59,145 nt of DNA, from positions 372,951 to 432,095 of the forward strand of contig KV419415.1 of assembly GCA_001630475.1 (NCBI GenBank), given 5' to 3'. The notes beneath the pieces are model-generated. The model searched no databases and was not told the origin of the DNA. It was given only the letters and a program-made list of their open reading frames with translations. Position 1 is the stretch's first letter; each line of letters opens with the position of its first letter. This document shows, one piece after another, positions 21,075 to 33,450 of this stretch. The DNA is from Sistotremastrum niveocremeum HHB9708. Its lineage: Eukaryota > Basidiomycota > Agaricomycetes > Sistotremastrales > Sistotremastraceae. The position numbers and the translations under genes are program-made.

Positions 21075-23719
21075 CTACTGCCCAGAAAAAAGAGTAGAAA
21101 AATCGACCAGTACCAACTGTCCTTCCAAGTCTATGTACGCGAGTTTCGCAGAGTTACCTGGAGAAAAGACGTGCTCCTCCAAGTCCAGCGTTGGGATACG
21201 GAAGAGGCGTTCGTTTTTCGAGGCACGAGAAGCCGGAGCTCTGACCACCCATCCGTCTTTGTTCAACTTGAAATTGAAAGGACAATCATGGTGGTGAAGA
21301 CTTGTGAAGAAAGGTCTAGCTCCCGCTCGGAACCACCATTGGCAGCTTCCAATCCCCCACGTCAATGCATCCTGCTCTTCATCTGTCTCGCCCCAAAGAC
21401 ACATCTCATCCTCGGAAAATGCGAGGCGATACACGCTGCGAGGGAACTGGACAGTATTTGCGCTCTTCTCCATGTCCTCTTGCTCCAGGTCTATATTGAT
21501 AACCCTATTTCGCTGCCAGGAGGCTGCAAGAAAACGACCTGTTCGTGAGAAAATGATGTTCTGTGGCTCTCCAGAAAAAGGCTCCTGCGAACGCCATTCG
21601 AAGATGATGTTATCTGCTTTGTATCCCCAGATAACAATGGTTATATGATCGTCATCTGTACTGGCGACCAGGGCCAGTTTTGCCTCGCTTGGATGAAAGC
21701 AAGATTTGATGCTGTGCATCGACGGCGGGATGAATAACGCGACCTCTTCGCGGGACTGGAGATCGAATACTGACACTGCCTTCTCACGGGCGCATGCGAG
21801 AAGCTTGTCGTCATGGCTGAGAGCGAGATTCAGCGAAGTCCCAACTTCTTCGCACTGAATGGTTGTCGCTGGCTGATCGGTCTTCGCAGTGCACGACCAT
21901 ATACGGATAAAATTACCGGTGCAAGCTGCCGCGAACAACGATCCATGCGGTGAAAATGTAGGGGCCCACAAATGTTCTCCTGTAGGTCCGAGATCCGGCT
22001 CGTCTGATGCAGTTGCTCCTCGCACATTCCAGAAAATCGCATCTGCGCTGTACTTGCCCAGAACTACGGAGGTTCCGTTGGCAGACATGGCCAAAATTTT
22101 CTGTGGATTTCCTCGTTGGATTGTCTTTCGAAGAACGGCCCACTCCGAGTCCGAGCTTGGTGAATCGGCGGAGATTTCCCAAAGTTCCATTGATCCGCTT
22201 ACCAAAGCGACCATCAGGTAGTCTCGGCCACCTTGACCTTTTATGGATAGACATGCACTCTGGAAGTCTTTGACCTCGGCAAAAGAAAATTGCCTCATGA
22301 CTGAGCCATCTTTTGAATTGATCAAGGTGATCCCAGAAATCGAAACCACGACGATGTGTTCGCCCTCAGTGGTGTATTTCATCCCCATTAGTGTGTCCTT
22401 GGTCGAAAAGTCCGGAGAGACTGCTTTCAACTGGACAGGATCTCCACCGTACTCGATCCGTTGAACTCGATACTCCCCAGAGTGATGACCTGCAACGGCC
22501 ACCTGTCTTCTGTGGTTCAGTGCCACATGCTGAATGTTACCGAATTGAGCTGAGTCTTTCAACGAGATCTTCCCTGTGTCGTAGTTCCACAAAGAAAGCC
22601 TCCCTTCCCACGAAACAGCAGCAGCTAGATGACCTTCAAGGATACACCGCAACATGACAACACGGGACGCGGCAAAGAGCGCGGGCTCGTTTTGGAGTTT
22701 CTCTTCCGTTAAATTCCATGTCGCGACGTATCCATTGCGGAAACCAAGGATTAGGCTACCGTCATCGGCAGTAAATCGTGCAACGGTGAACGAATCCCCA
22801 TATGCAAATGAAGAGGCCTTCAGGGAGGAGTGCGGCCGGTGCAGAGTTTGGACTTTCCAGATATTGACTGTCTGTGCAGAGACGGTCACCAACAGGGCAC
22901 CGCTTCGCGAAAATGTTGCAAAGTTGATGTCAGATTCGTGGCTCCGGAGCGTGATGAATGGCTGCCAAGTTCGACGCAGTCCTACAATGACGCGAGGAAT
23001 ATTCTGTCTCCTTTCGCGAAGAAATTCTATACTTGTAGCGGGGGGAATGAACGCTACGGCTGAACTGTAGATATGAGATGGGGAGGTGCTGATTAACTCA
23101 AGATAGGTGGTTGAAAAATCCGCTAGCCCTTTGAGCAAGGAGGCGATTTCTTTACAAAGTAAGGGCGTGTGCGACTGGTGATCTCATCAGTCCGCGAATT
23201 TCCATTTCCGGGAAGGATAGCTTACCGTTCTACTTGTAGACATGATCTTATCATCTCGTGAAATAGTCTCGATATTATGTTGCTAGTCGAGCGGCGATTG
23301 AATGTCTATCGGTACGGGATGAAGAAATCGACTCACATTGACCCATTCTCCAAGAGATTCCAAAGCAGTTATTAAGCCGTCTGCCATATTCACGGCGCAC
23401 CGCAAAGCTAGCCAGCGGACGCAATTTTGACGTAGAAAAGCCTGAAGTTCGCTCAAGAATGATTCAGACGGCGCTACTACTTGGCAGATGTGACTCCAAC
23501 AGTATTGTATTGCGTACTTGACCTCTTCACGGGTCACACCTTCCAGAGGGCCATCAAAGGAGTTGTATTTCCCGTCCACATTGTCAACGACGGCATTGTC
23601 TTGAAACTCCTGTAAAACTCCGAGACAGCGCTTCGCCATCTGCTCGTGATGGTATGTTGAGAATATGACAAGGCGAGGATCTTGACATCGAGTTTCGTCT
23701 GTAATAAACCCAAGAAATG
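21075..23719 (-). CDS. NACHT-WD40 NLR gene, 3' half (linker and WD40 propeller), split from its NACHT half by a transposon
   Basis: The minus-strand frame enters at 23719, directly at the transposon end, with LGFITDETRCQDPR. That is the motif that in fungal NLRs follows the NACHT module, so this is the continuation of the gene at 27234-29636. A helical linker (KRCLGVLQEFQDN; EEVKYAIQYCWSHICQVV) runs to the intron after 23337. A small exon follows (about 23224-23282, donor uncertain). The last exon (to 21075) holds about 690 residues of degenerate WD repeats (INFATFSRSGALLVTVSAQT; LFAAACTGNFIRIWSC; ITIVIWGYK), which form the ligand-sensing propeller. With the element in place this half has no start codon of its own in a plausible place, so it is probably silent. 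Confidence 0.72.
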
Positions 23720-26700
23720 TATGGAAACGATTAGCGTTCATGTTCGGAATTTCGGATTTTTTGGAACTCAGAACTCCAGTGCCGTGCCGGCATAGACGGC
23801 ATCTGGTCGGCAAGCATTTGGACCCCGAGGACTCGCAGCATTATTAATTACAGTAATATGGTATCTGTGTAATAATTGTTCTGACGGTTATCGATTATCC
23901 TTGCTCAACTATCCGACCTGCGAAATCAGGATGGCTGATACTGCAACGGGCCTACGCTCAAAGACACTGAGGTTCTCGACAATGATACACAACGACTTGT
24001 ACACGTTAGCAGCATGCCAGATCGTTCTGATCCTTGGAGACAAACTCATCGGTGGATATGAGTGTGAGACCAAAGTCGGATTTGCAGGTCTTGCATTCCT
24101 GGCCGCCAAATTTCGAATTCTCATCGTCATTTTTCGGGAACCTCTTGAACTCTGTTGAGCAAGGTTAAATTTGGAAATACACCCTTACGTCTGCAGGCCC
24201 TGCTCTGCTCGAGCTTGAGTTTTGCTTCGTGGATGCTCAGATACGCCCCGAATTCATTTGAATGATATAAGTCCTGATATCATGGTACCGACGCCCAACC
24301 ACCTTGTCTTCTTCCTAGCTTGGTCAAACGTCGAGCACTGCATTTTCTTTTCCATCAAACGCAGTATCGCACATCGGGCATTGACTTCAATCGACTGGAA
24401 TATCTCGAAGAACTGTCAGTGAAGCTACGGTGGAGGTGCACCGGAAGCGTCATGGCCTTCAAATCCAAATGTGTAGCCCCTGCCCGTCGTGCGCTCTGCA
24501 TGTCGTGTCCGTGTGGCGCCGCGCCTGACGAGTTGAAGACTTGAAAACGGAGAAAATAAAATCAATACACTGTTCACCTATGTTCTATGGACAGGCAAAC
24601 TCGCTGTCGGTGTGTATATATTCCCGAGAGCACCAGGGCTTCGTAGCCACATCAAAGAACCCCTTTTACAAAGAGTTGCAGTGATCGGGAAACAATATCT
24701 CCCCCAAACCTCTTCATCTGCTCCAGCGCTGTCTCCGACATCCTCGAGATAAGGACGTCAAAATGCCTTGTTGAACAACTCGAACTCCATAATTCGAGAG
24801 CCGTGGAGCTTGTTGACTGCGAGTGAGCCCAATACCAAATGTTCTCTCACTTGCTTGCTGGTACTCAAACTTCTCGAAGGGACAAAATAAGGACATGTTC
24901 TTTGGACGGCCTCTTGTGCTCTCGTAACCCATTCATCAACCTTTGCGCGAGAGTCAATGCTTTTGACCTTTGGTCCGGCGACTCCTCTGAAGCACGAACA
25001 ACAATGCTTGTGAGTATCGAAGCTGGTTCGATGATGAAAAGCGACAGAGGACCGAGTTCGCCGCTGGGACCGCAGACTGAAACCCAAAAGGAAGGTAGGA
25101 TTTGGAAGGGAAAAGAGAGAGAAGGAGAGGGAGGATTGAGGAAGTCGGAAATGGGATTGAAGTCAGACGAGTTTAGGTCAAAGGGAGCACAGAATAGAGT
25201 ATGGATTGGATGTCGCATGGTCGATACATGAGTACTTATAGTAAAATGTCCTACAAGTGATTGACCAATGAAAAGAGACTTTGACCCGGCCAAGGTCTAC
25301 ATAAATGCATACAAGATCCGTGAGCGGTTCGACATGATGTCAGTACAAATATGGCCTAGACAATCCAACCAAAATGCAGCCCAACTCGATAGAGTCGAGT
25401 CTACATGATCCGCCTCGTTTTGATGCCATAGGCCCTGACCTCGAAACACTGATGTCGAAAGTTGAACAATAAGAGAGAATGGCATATGATGACGATGCCG
25501 AGGACGGAGGACGTAGTTTATTGATTCGAAGATGGAGATTAGCTTGAATTAGAATACGAATGTGATTTCTTGAAGGTCGGCGAGTCGAGAGAAGGGCAAG
25601 GAGAAGGGGAAAAGTGATGCCTTGAATTTAAACTTGAAACGCGAGGTAACTTGAATGCGTGCGGCAACGGGGCGTGGACGTCGACGTGAAGACTTTTGAC
25701 TAACGTGAAGTCGAGGATCAGAAAGGAACGGAGGATGGAGTTTGGAGTTTGAGTAGCATATTCGGCGTCGGAATTCTATGATGACGCAAGTGTGAAGTCG
25801 AAAATAATAAAGAATATGAACTTAACGACTACGGAGAGTCGTCAGACTCTACAATGCTCGACCTGCCAAAATCACCATTGTCATGGTCAAAACTTCAAAC
25901 TGCGCTATACGCCTCTTGGCTGTGTTGAGCATGAAAGTCGATTGTCGAGAGCTTGTGAAGGGTCTGAAACGGTTCGAGAGGTAGTATAATGAACTCAATA
26001 GAGCCCTCGCAAGGAGTTTGGGGAGACTACAAGATATTGCTTGATATTGTTTGACACTATGTGATAGACAAGTCCGAAACTCAGAGCAAGCAGAACATGA
26101 TACGAAACAGGAGAAAAGCAAGGAGGCTTGAGAGGAGGAAACCGGAATCAAGGGAAGACAGATGGGCATACAGTTGATATAAGGCTGAAGAAACAGAGGT
26201 GGGCGCCAGAAAGAGATGCAAAGATCAACGGCACCATGGGGGTCGAGCAAAATCGGATTTAATTGGATATATTCACGTTGACAGTTTGAGTTTCACGGCA
26301 CGCGGACTGAACAGCAATAGTCGAGCCTTCCGGTGGGACAAGTTCACGGTGATCACAATCTCGAAGAAATAATTTGAGATGTTGCGGAGCGCCACAGGTA
26401 ACTCGGGATCAGCCTAACAAGAATCAGATTAGCCAAATCCATGAATTGCAAACGCGTATGGTAATGCTTGGGAGCGCACTTGTGTCCCTTTCATTCTGCT
26501 TTTGTCGCGCCTCTTCATCATCATTGTGCGCAATTCCGTGCAAGTTCATCATATCCTTGTCATCCTCCCGACGCTGCGTTCCCGATCGCGTTCAAGTCCT
26601 CGAATGTGCTTTGTGGATTATAATTACTGCTATACCGACCACTGAATGTCAGTTAGTCGATAAAATGGAAATGAAACATCACCGGAATCGTGGATTCATC

Positions 26701-27233
26701 TTGAATTTCTTCACCCCGCCGAATCGTCATGTGTGATAGTCCCATATTGCCACCTTCGGTTACGGATTACTAGTATGACGGTGGAGCTGCTTCAGGATAT
26801 TCTGGAGCTTTGATGGGTGATGTGAGTACGGGTAGATATCACACCTGCCCGGGACATGTAGATCAAGAAAGCATTACATGTAAATTACTGCTCAGCGCTC
26901 ACCGGCGCACCCCACATATTTTCGTTTTGGAAGCAGTGCTCTCCTCGCGGACTCTCGCGTAAAAGATCTCACAGCGACTTGACTCGGAGACTACTGAAGA
27001 GGGCTCCAGATTTGAAGTCACAGCAACATAGGACAGAAGGAAGTAGTGCTCGAAGGTGATGTCGATATCTTCGGCAAAGGGAATCAAGAAATGAAAATAG
27101 CAAAAACCGGCAGAATATCGGATCCCAGGAGTCGACGGGGTCCTCAGACCATGTCTAGAACGTTTTCGCACTCCGTCAATGGCACTTCCCGAAAACGTGG
27201 CAATTCCGAACATGAACGCTAATCGTTTCCATA
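23720..27233. mobile_element. 3514-bp DNA transposon with perfect 32-bp terminal inverted repeats, inserted in the NLR gene
   Basis: The left end (23720-23751) begins TATGGAAACGATTAGCGTTC, and the right end (27202-27233) is its exact reverse complement over 32 bases. Outside the ends lies GAAATG on both sides (23714-23719 and 27234-27239), a 6-bp target duplication. Removing the element and one GAAATG makes the NLR frame continuous. Inside I find only short frames (for example 24758-25293 and 25849-26250 on the minus strand) with no transposase catalytic pattern, so it looks non-autonomous. The terminus and 6-bp duplication do not fit hAT (8 bp), Mutator (9 bp), Tc1 (TA), PIF (3 bp) or piggyBac (TTAA), so I leave it unclassified. 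Confidence 0.85.
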
Positions 27234-29636
27234 GAAATGACGGATGAATTACCCTTACAGGTTTGTTGAATTCGCCGGCATTTAGCAAAACACTCCGAAG
27301 GCTTGCAACAGTCTTGTTGACAGTGGCTTTGTCCTCAGCTAGTAGTGCGGCCATTGCGGACACAGAGAGAGGGTCAAATGCAGTAGCAGTCATCCCAATG
27401 ATTGCTCGAACATTTTCCCAGAAGGTCTCCTTCGTGTCATCGGCGATGTCATGTAGCAAGCGTAGATACAAGTGATCTAACGAAAGCAAGTATGGCTGGT
27501 TTGAGGGATCTTGCGTGCGGATTGCAGTTGGCTCCTGAAACATCCTACTCAGCGCTTTGACGGGGTTTTCTGAGGTCTCAAGGAAGTGGAAAAGCGCAGA
27601 TGCCCAGAGAAAGAGCCCGGCACTTCTCTTGACAACCTCCGACTTCTGCTCCGTTGTGGGCCAGCCCCGCGGCGTATGATAGTGTTGTGCTAGAGCCGAG
27701 AACGACGCATCGACAAATACAGACACATCATTCAGACTAGCGTCTGAACTGAGATCAAGATCAAACCGAGTGTACAGTCCACGGTCCAATTTATCGAAGG
27801 CGGTTTGTATGTCGGGCTCGAAACGGCACGAGATAAACAATCGTAGGTTTGGGGGTAATAGTGCTGAAGTAAGCACTTCCAACAACTCTACTCGGTCCTC
27901 GAGGGCGATCTCGTCAAGGGCATCGAATAAAATGACATATATAGGCTCCGCCGGGAGTAGTGAGAGTGGTGGTACCACAAAGTCTTTCCACTGTTGGAGC
28001 AAAGTCCAACTGGTGATTGTGGAAGAGTCTGACCTCAAACGATCAACGATAAGACCAGCGAGTTGGGGATTGAGTCGGGCCAAATCTCTCGCAATGGTTA
28101 AGCAAACATTTCTCGGTGTACTCCGAACAGCATCCGAGCGGGAGAAGAAGAAGGAAGAGGCTAGCAATGCGGCATCGTGGAAATCTTTGGCCACACTATT
28201 CGCGATGACGGTTTTTCCTGATCCGGGCGGACCCGTAAGCAGATATGTCTGTTCGCTACCCCCCTCATTCGATCTCCTGAGCCAATTCTGGATGTTTTCC
28301 AACACATCACTTCGAGTACCTGGTGTACGTTCCACAGAGCCGTCCCAACCAGCATCCAGGTAAGGAAATTGCGGTAACTCCGCAATTTTTTCTGATCAGT
28401 AAGAGATTTAGTGAAACAGTCAGTCGTCCGATAGAACTTTGTATACCGGCTATAATTATTTGCGTACGTTCTCCCAGGAGATTTGTTGTTTGGCGAATTT
28501 CTATCAACTGTACCGTTTGCAAGGCCATCGACACCAGTTGAAAAGCTTCAACAACGGCCTTCAATTCTCGCTCTTGATTCCTAGTCAAAATGCCTGTGGT
28601 GCCCTTTTAACTGGTGAGTATGGAGAGTATCGGGATGTTACCTGTGTTTGAATAATAATGTCCGAAAAACTCAACGGATTCTTGAAGCTGGTGCGTTAAC
28701 TCGTCGCGATCAACACGATGGATGTAGTTGTATAAAGATTGATTGCTGATATCATTTATCGTGCTGATCAGGCTTTTGATTCTTTGCAATCGCTCCTCAA
28801 ATTCCTCAGCAAGCTGTTCAAACATTGAAGTCGTCAGCACCGGCATCCTGCAAAATATGTGTTTGAATATTTTACCCGTACCTGTCTTTCTTTTGGACGT
28901 CGTAGGACATTCCGGAGAACCTGGGCGGAGACACGCAGAAATCCAAGAAATGGGTTCAACTAAGCCAATATTATAATGAGATAGTCAGGTCGCAAGAAAC
29001 AACCACGGATGTTGTGGCTTACCTCAGCGAGGATATCCAACGCTGATATCAACGTCTGTACATCATTGAAGGTGCCTTGGAGCGCAGTAACCGTGTCTTT
29101 TGGTTGGTTGACGACGGAGAATGGGTTATCGACAACGGCGTCTTGGTCTTCGTCGTGTCTTATCACGTCTGAGATTTGCAAAGAAAGAGAAATTCGGTGT
29201 TTCTGTTTCTTGTCGATGGAGTCCAATCTAATTATAACCGCTAGTCAACTGATTAACAACAAGGAAAAAAAAAGCGAGACATGGCATTTTACTCACCGGA
29301 GCCGCTCTGGTTTCTGAGGAACAGATCCGATAAAGCTACGACCCGAGATCCGACGATGAGCTCCCCTCCAACAAACCGTTGCTGAGAGACCATAATCTTC
29401 ATTTCTGCGTCATGGGGTTCGTGGATGATGAAAGGTTCTGAGCTCGAGTTCGCATGGTAGGACGAGAATTGAACATGATGTTCTTGATTGCGAATCCTGA
29501 AAAGTATCGTGTATCGAGAATCACGAAAGCTTGCTCGAAAGGCTCCCAATCTTCTGGTATCATCGTTGACAGCCGTAACTGATCGTGATACAAGACTGTT
29601 CTGACTCTTGCCAAACCAATATCCTGAACCATAGGC
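27234..29636 (-). CDS. NACHT-WD40 NLR gene, 5' half (C2-like, helical and NACHT domains), truncated by transposon
   Basis: In-phase exons from the minus strand are about 29636-29297 (start unresolved), 29240-29023, 28959-28882, 28813-28642, 28593-28447 and 28391-27234. The first two exons look like the end of a C2-type beta sandwich (FIIHEPHDAEMKIMV; GELIVGSRVVALSDLFL). Helices then lead to WDGSVERTPGTRSDVLENIQ and the NACHT NTPase: Walker A GPPGSGKTVIANSVA, Walker B YVILFDALDE and sensor LRLFISCRFEP. Fungal NLRs of this kind detect non-self or damage and trigger cell death. After VIHPSF the frame runs into the transposon and stops at 26899, replacing the WD40 domain with about 110 unrelated residues. 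It is divergent from the gene at 29985. Confidence 0.75.
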
Positions 29637-29984
29637 TTACCTCGAAACGTAGCCTTCATACTCGAGTGGTCTACCCAGTGTTCAAGAGGCAAAGGGTGCG
29701 AAGCAAGGTCACTGGCAAGATGCCCTCCAGCACTGGATTCAGGTCACTCAACATGCAGTCCAAGTTGCTGTTTCCGCATTTCCTTCATCGGCTCTTCTCT
29801 CACGGTGCCGGTCAGGCCACGCCTGTCAGGCCATGTCAGGGTTAGCACTAGTAGATCTCGGGACGTAAGGTCGTTGGGCGTTTTACACGACGTACCGGCC
29901 CTCCAGCAGCTCTTGAGCAGCTGGACGAGCGTTGCATCCAACAGTCCGTTCTAGAGCCCTCTTCCATCTGCCGCCCATTGAGAT

Positions 29985-31819
29985 ATGGCCGATCCTGTGG
30001 CCATCGTAGCTCTCGTAGTCTCTCTTGTTGCACTGATCGTTGCACTCTTTCAAGTTGCGCAGCAATACGCGGCAACCGCATACGATTACAGAAAATGTTC
30101 TCCTCAGACCATTGGCGGATGGGCTAGTCGCACTTGCAGGAAGTTTCGGAAAGAGTTGAGGATAGAAATAATGTACTCAGCGCCTCATATCGAACTCTCG
30201 AAGTTCAGGGAAATAGAGCCGGAAATCTTCCATTTCTTTTCCAGGAATCAAGGAGTCGGAAAGTCAGGATCAACCGTCGAGAAAGCCAGTTATAACAGTT
30301 TGAACACGTGAGTGCCATTTTGCTCTTACGAGGTGATCTGATTTTCAATATATTGCTACATCGAAGCATTCTCGTTCCTATCCCTCTGTCCCGCCTTCCA
30401 GACGAAGGGCCAGCCGAGTACCTCGTTGTCGAGAAAGACAAACCTTTGGTCTTACTCGAAACACAAACAGTCTCTACGGCATTCGAAACCCCCTTGAGAA
30501 CGCGTTTGCCGTGGTATCTCGATATTTCGCGCACTCGTCCAGAAGCATGTTGCTCCTGGCTCAACATCTTGTCCAGCACATTGGATACCCACCTCTCGTT
30601 CACGATAACTGCTCGACAGGAGTCCGTTGACTACATGCCCGACGGCGTCAATAAACCCCTCGCATCTATGACGAAGAGCGACTTCTTGACGCTGATGTCC
30701 TTATTCGGGTTTCATTGGCGAGACAGAGGAATGAAAGGGGTGCCAACAGGCTCGAGTGCTACACACGAGTTGACCGTCAGAGAATTGATGCATTTCGGCA
30801 TCGTCTATCTCTTCTCTGAGAGAAAGAACGTCAAGTCTTTCAATCTCAGACAGCAACAACGAGAATATTACATCCCGTCCCGAGAAGCACAGCTAGCTAT
30901 GTTTAATCGCTTCGAGCTTGGCTTCATGACCATCAATACGCATGACACGGAGGAAATCGTGCGCTCCCTGACGCAGTACTCGGAAGTCGACATGCTGGAA
31001 CATATGCCTCCGGCAGGCGCTGCTATTCCAGGCATATCCGAAATCATCGCTATGTGGGGATATCCATGCATGGCAAGACTGGTACAGGGAACCGAGTTCG
31101 AGAGCCGATACTCGTTGCTCCCGACCCCTAATGCCCTTCACAATGCTACGCTTGTTCAGATGCTCTGCAACCAAGAATCTTCTTCCAATAAAGATGCCGG
31201 AGGCGATCGACACTGGGACGCAGCTAAATACCAATTCAAGCAGTGGTCGGACCGCTATGTCCGGTCACTACCGGCGACGTCGGACATCGTTCTCGACCTA
31301 GTGGAGTATGCCAATGTATTGCAATCCGACGCATCACCTTCATGGGCGCAAGCTCTTCGATGCATTGACTATATCAAGCAGCTCGATGAACATCTTGAGC
31401 AGAAGTTATTGCCAGGAACTGCAGCGGAGAATAAGCAAGAGCGAGAGGACCTCAAACGGAAAATCGCTTTCCTGCAGCTCAAAGCATTCTCAGTTGGATC
31501 TCGCAAGGCTCAAGTTGGGGCATCCCCTGCTCGACTAGCAAGTCAAACATTCTCGAAAGAAATGTCTGCGAAAGCCGTAGCTTTCTACAGTGGAGAACTG
31601 GCAGTCGCTATACGCAGTCTGTCCAGCACGTTCGGCACTCAGAAGACGGAAGCAATGATCACAGAAGAATCTTCTCGGGACATCGTGATCAACAGATTGA
31701 TTCGAGGGATAATGTGGAATATCGCAAATGGGAATGCGCCGCATAGGACGAAACGCGCGCTCGAATGTAGCTTGGACAGTGCATGGCTTGAGGACGAGTC
31801 AACTGTCTATATATCCTAG
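29985..31819 (+). CDS. Membrane-anchored fungal protein of the 'modin-like' type
   Basis: Two exons, 29985-30307 and 30367-31819, join in phase 2 across a 59-nt intron (591 residues). The N-terminus MADPVAIVALVVSLVALIVA continues as a single hydrophobic helix to about residue 28. It is followed by YAATAYDYRKC and an Arg-rich stretch (WASRTCRKFRKELRIE). The same layout occurs in a broad family of fungal hypothetical proteins that are sometimes annotated as modin; the name rests on that resemblance and not on a proven role. The large C-terminal part has no motif I recognise. It starts head to head with the split NLR gene, about 350 bp away. Confidence 0.65.
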
Positions 31820-32340
31820 TGACATAGAGCGAGTTTGTTCCAGTGATTCCTTGACCAACATCATCCTCATAAGCAGAGGAGATAGTGAGAAGAACTACTT
31901 TTCTTCACCGCCAAGACGCAAGACGGGCGAGGACGGCAATGCGCTAGAATTGGACTGATTGAGCGCTGGCTGAGGGCAGAATCGATCAACTTACAGCTTC
32001 ACGGCGTCCACAGGCGTTCCACGTTCAACAAGGAATGGCGCCGTGCAGACGACGTCGATTAGAGACGCGAGCTGCGTGATCGTTCGCGCCGGCTTTCGGT
32101 CAAGCCCCACGGAGATGTTATCCGGTAGCCAATCACAGCGAGGGAAAGACACATGGCCAGTCGGGGCCGAGGATTAGCGCGCACCGTTTTGGGATCCGGA
32201 ATGAATGCCCGGCTTCGGCATCTTCGCAACCCCAAGCCAACTTTGGATCCAATACGAGCTTGCAATGCCTTAGCAAGGCCACACGCCCCTAGATCAATCA
32301 TTGGATGGAGGATCCGTGAATAACTTGGCATGGTTCTTGG
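31820..32340. other. Intergenic
   Basis: No supported gene between the modin-like gene and the secreted-protein cluster. Confidence 0.4.
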
Positions 32341-32347
32341 TATATAG
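32341..32347 (+). promoter_or_regulatory. TATA-like element of secreted-protein gene 1
   Basis: TATATAG lies 46 bp upstream of the start codon at 32387. Confidence 0.35.
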
Positions 32348-32386
32348 AGCCCCAGTCCAATCCCGGTCAACGTCGGCACCTCAACA

Positions 32387-33450
32387 ATGCTTGTTCTCTC
32401 CCACATCTTGTCTGCTAGCATTCTCACGAGCTTGGTAGCAGCGAGAGCTCTCCCAGCGCAGCAACGAGGAAATAAGCTATTCTCCTTTGACAATGACGTG
32501 TTCTTCAACAAGGTTATCAAGCCTTTGACGAATGCGCAGTTGTTAGCAGCGCATTTGCCTCCGCAACCACCTCGTCCGATTGCGGCTAAAGTCGTGGGAG
32601 GGAAGAAAAGGTTGCCTAGCCCCGTCGGTAAGTCGATCGAGAGTCACCGGCAGAGCGCACTCTCAATGTTTCGTAGATTCTGCTCTGGCTCCCCGAACAT
32701 CGTCTGTGTCCATCGAGTGAGTATTTGACGAACACACGGGAAATACGACTCACATTGGGTCGGCACAGTCCGCATGGCGTCATCCTCGTCCGAAAAGAGT
32801 CGACGAAAGAAGTGCTGGGCTACGTCAGCAACGTCTTGAGTGAGTCGCAGGTTGCATCATCACATCAGTTAAATTAACTGCAGGGACGGTTAGATGTATT
32901 CGACTGCTTCGGAATCACGACTGACCTTTCGAAAGTTGCCACCTTCGACCTCGACTCCACAACGGACTTTTTCTCAATCGCGGTCGAAAAGCAGTCGGCT
33001 CCAGTCATCGGCGCGGCACAGGGACCTTCTGGAGACGTTCCCTTGGCCTTGGGGCCAGGAAGTGGAAAGTACGTCGCGCGCTTCAGGCTGCTTCACACGA
33101 GGCTGATTCTTTTAGTTTTGCGGCTCTCTGCCCTGTACAGAGTGAGCTGGGCTGCAGCCATACAGTGTAAAATGAACTGACAAATGACGATAGAGACGAC
33201 TGGGGTCGCGCATGACGAGCTCAATTCCCTCCAAAGCCCAAGCGAGAGCGACATCTGGAGCATCAATCCTTCGACTCTCGAGGTCACCGCTCATTGGACA
33301 AATCCAGATGGGACGCGCACGCTTGCGACGATCTTCTTCGACACGACCTTCGAAGACCTCGAAATCACTGGTGATCTGGATCAGACTGTGAAGGACGCCG
33401 TTTTGGCCTTTAACGCTGAGACCGTCACTTTCACTTGGGTAGGCCAATGA
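32387..33450 (+). CDS. Secreted protein of unrecognised family, copy 1 (divergent)
   Basis: Exons are 32387-32627, 32677-32716, 32769-32839, 32894-33068, 33116-33141 and 33194-33450 (269 residues). The start gives a signal peptide (MLVLSHILSASILTSLVAAR). Family landmarks are QPPRPIAAKVVGGKKRLPSP near the N-terminus, a LGPGSG block before the 26-nt fifth exon and SDIWSINPSTLEVTAHWTNP near the end. Intron positions match copies 2 and 3, including the 26-nt exon, but exons 2-4 are shorter. It also lacks the C-terminal PIRLFYV and Cys-containing tail of its paralogues. I do not recognise the family; secretion is inferred from the signal peptide. Confidence 0.7.

Noticed and set aside
24758-26250. 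Minus-strand frames inside the 3.5-kb element as a possible transposase
   Set aside because: Frames are short, overlap each other in different registers and show no DDE/D-type spacing, zinc finger or dimerisation motif.
26899-27233. C-terminal 110 residues of the open NACHT frame
   Set aside because: This part lies wholly inside the TIR element and replaces the conserved motif after VIHPSF; it is read-through into the transposon, not native NLR sequence.
23720-27233. The repeated 32-bp sequence as breakpoints of an inversion
   Set aside because: The GAAATG direct duplicates lie outside the inverted ends and the gene halves are collinear on one strand, which fits an insertion and not an inversion.
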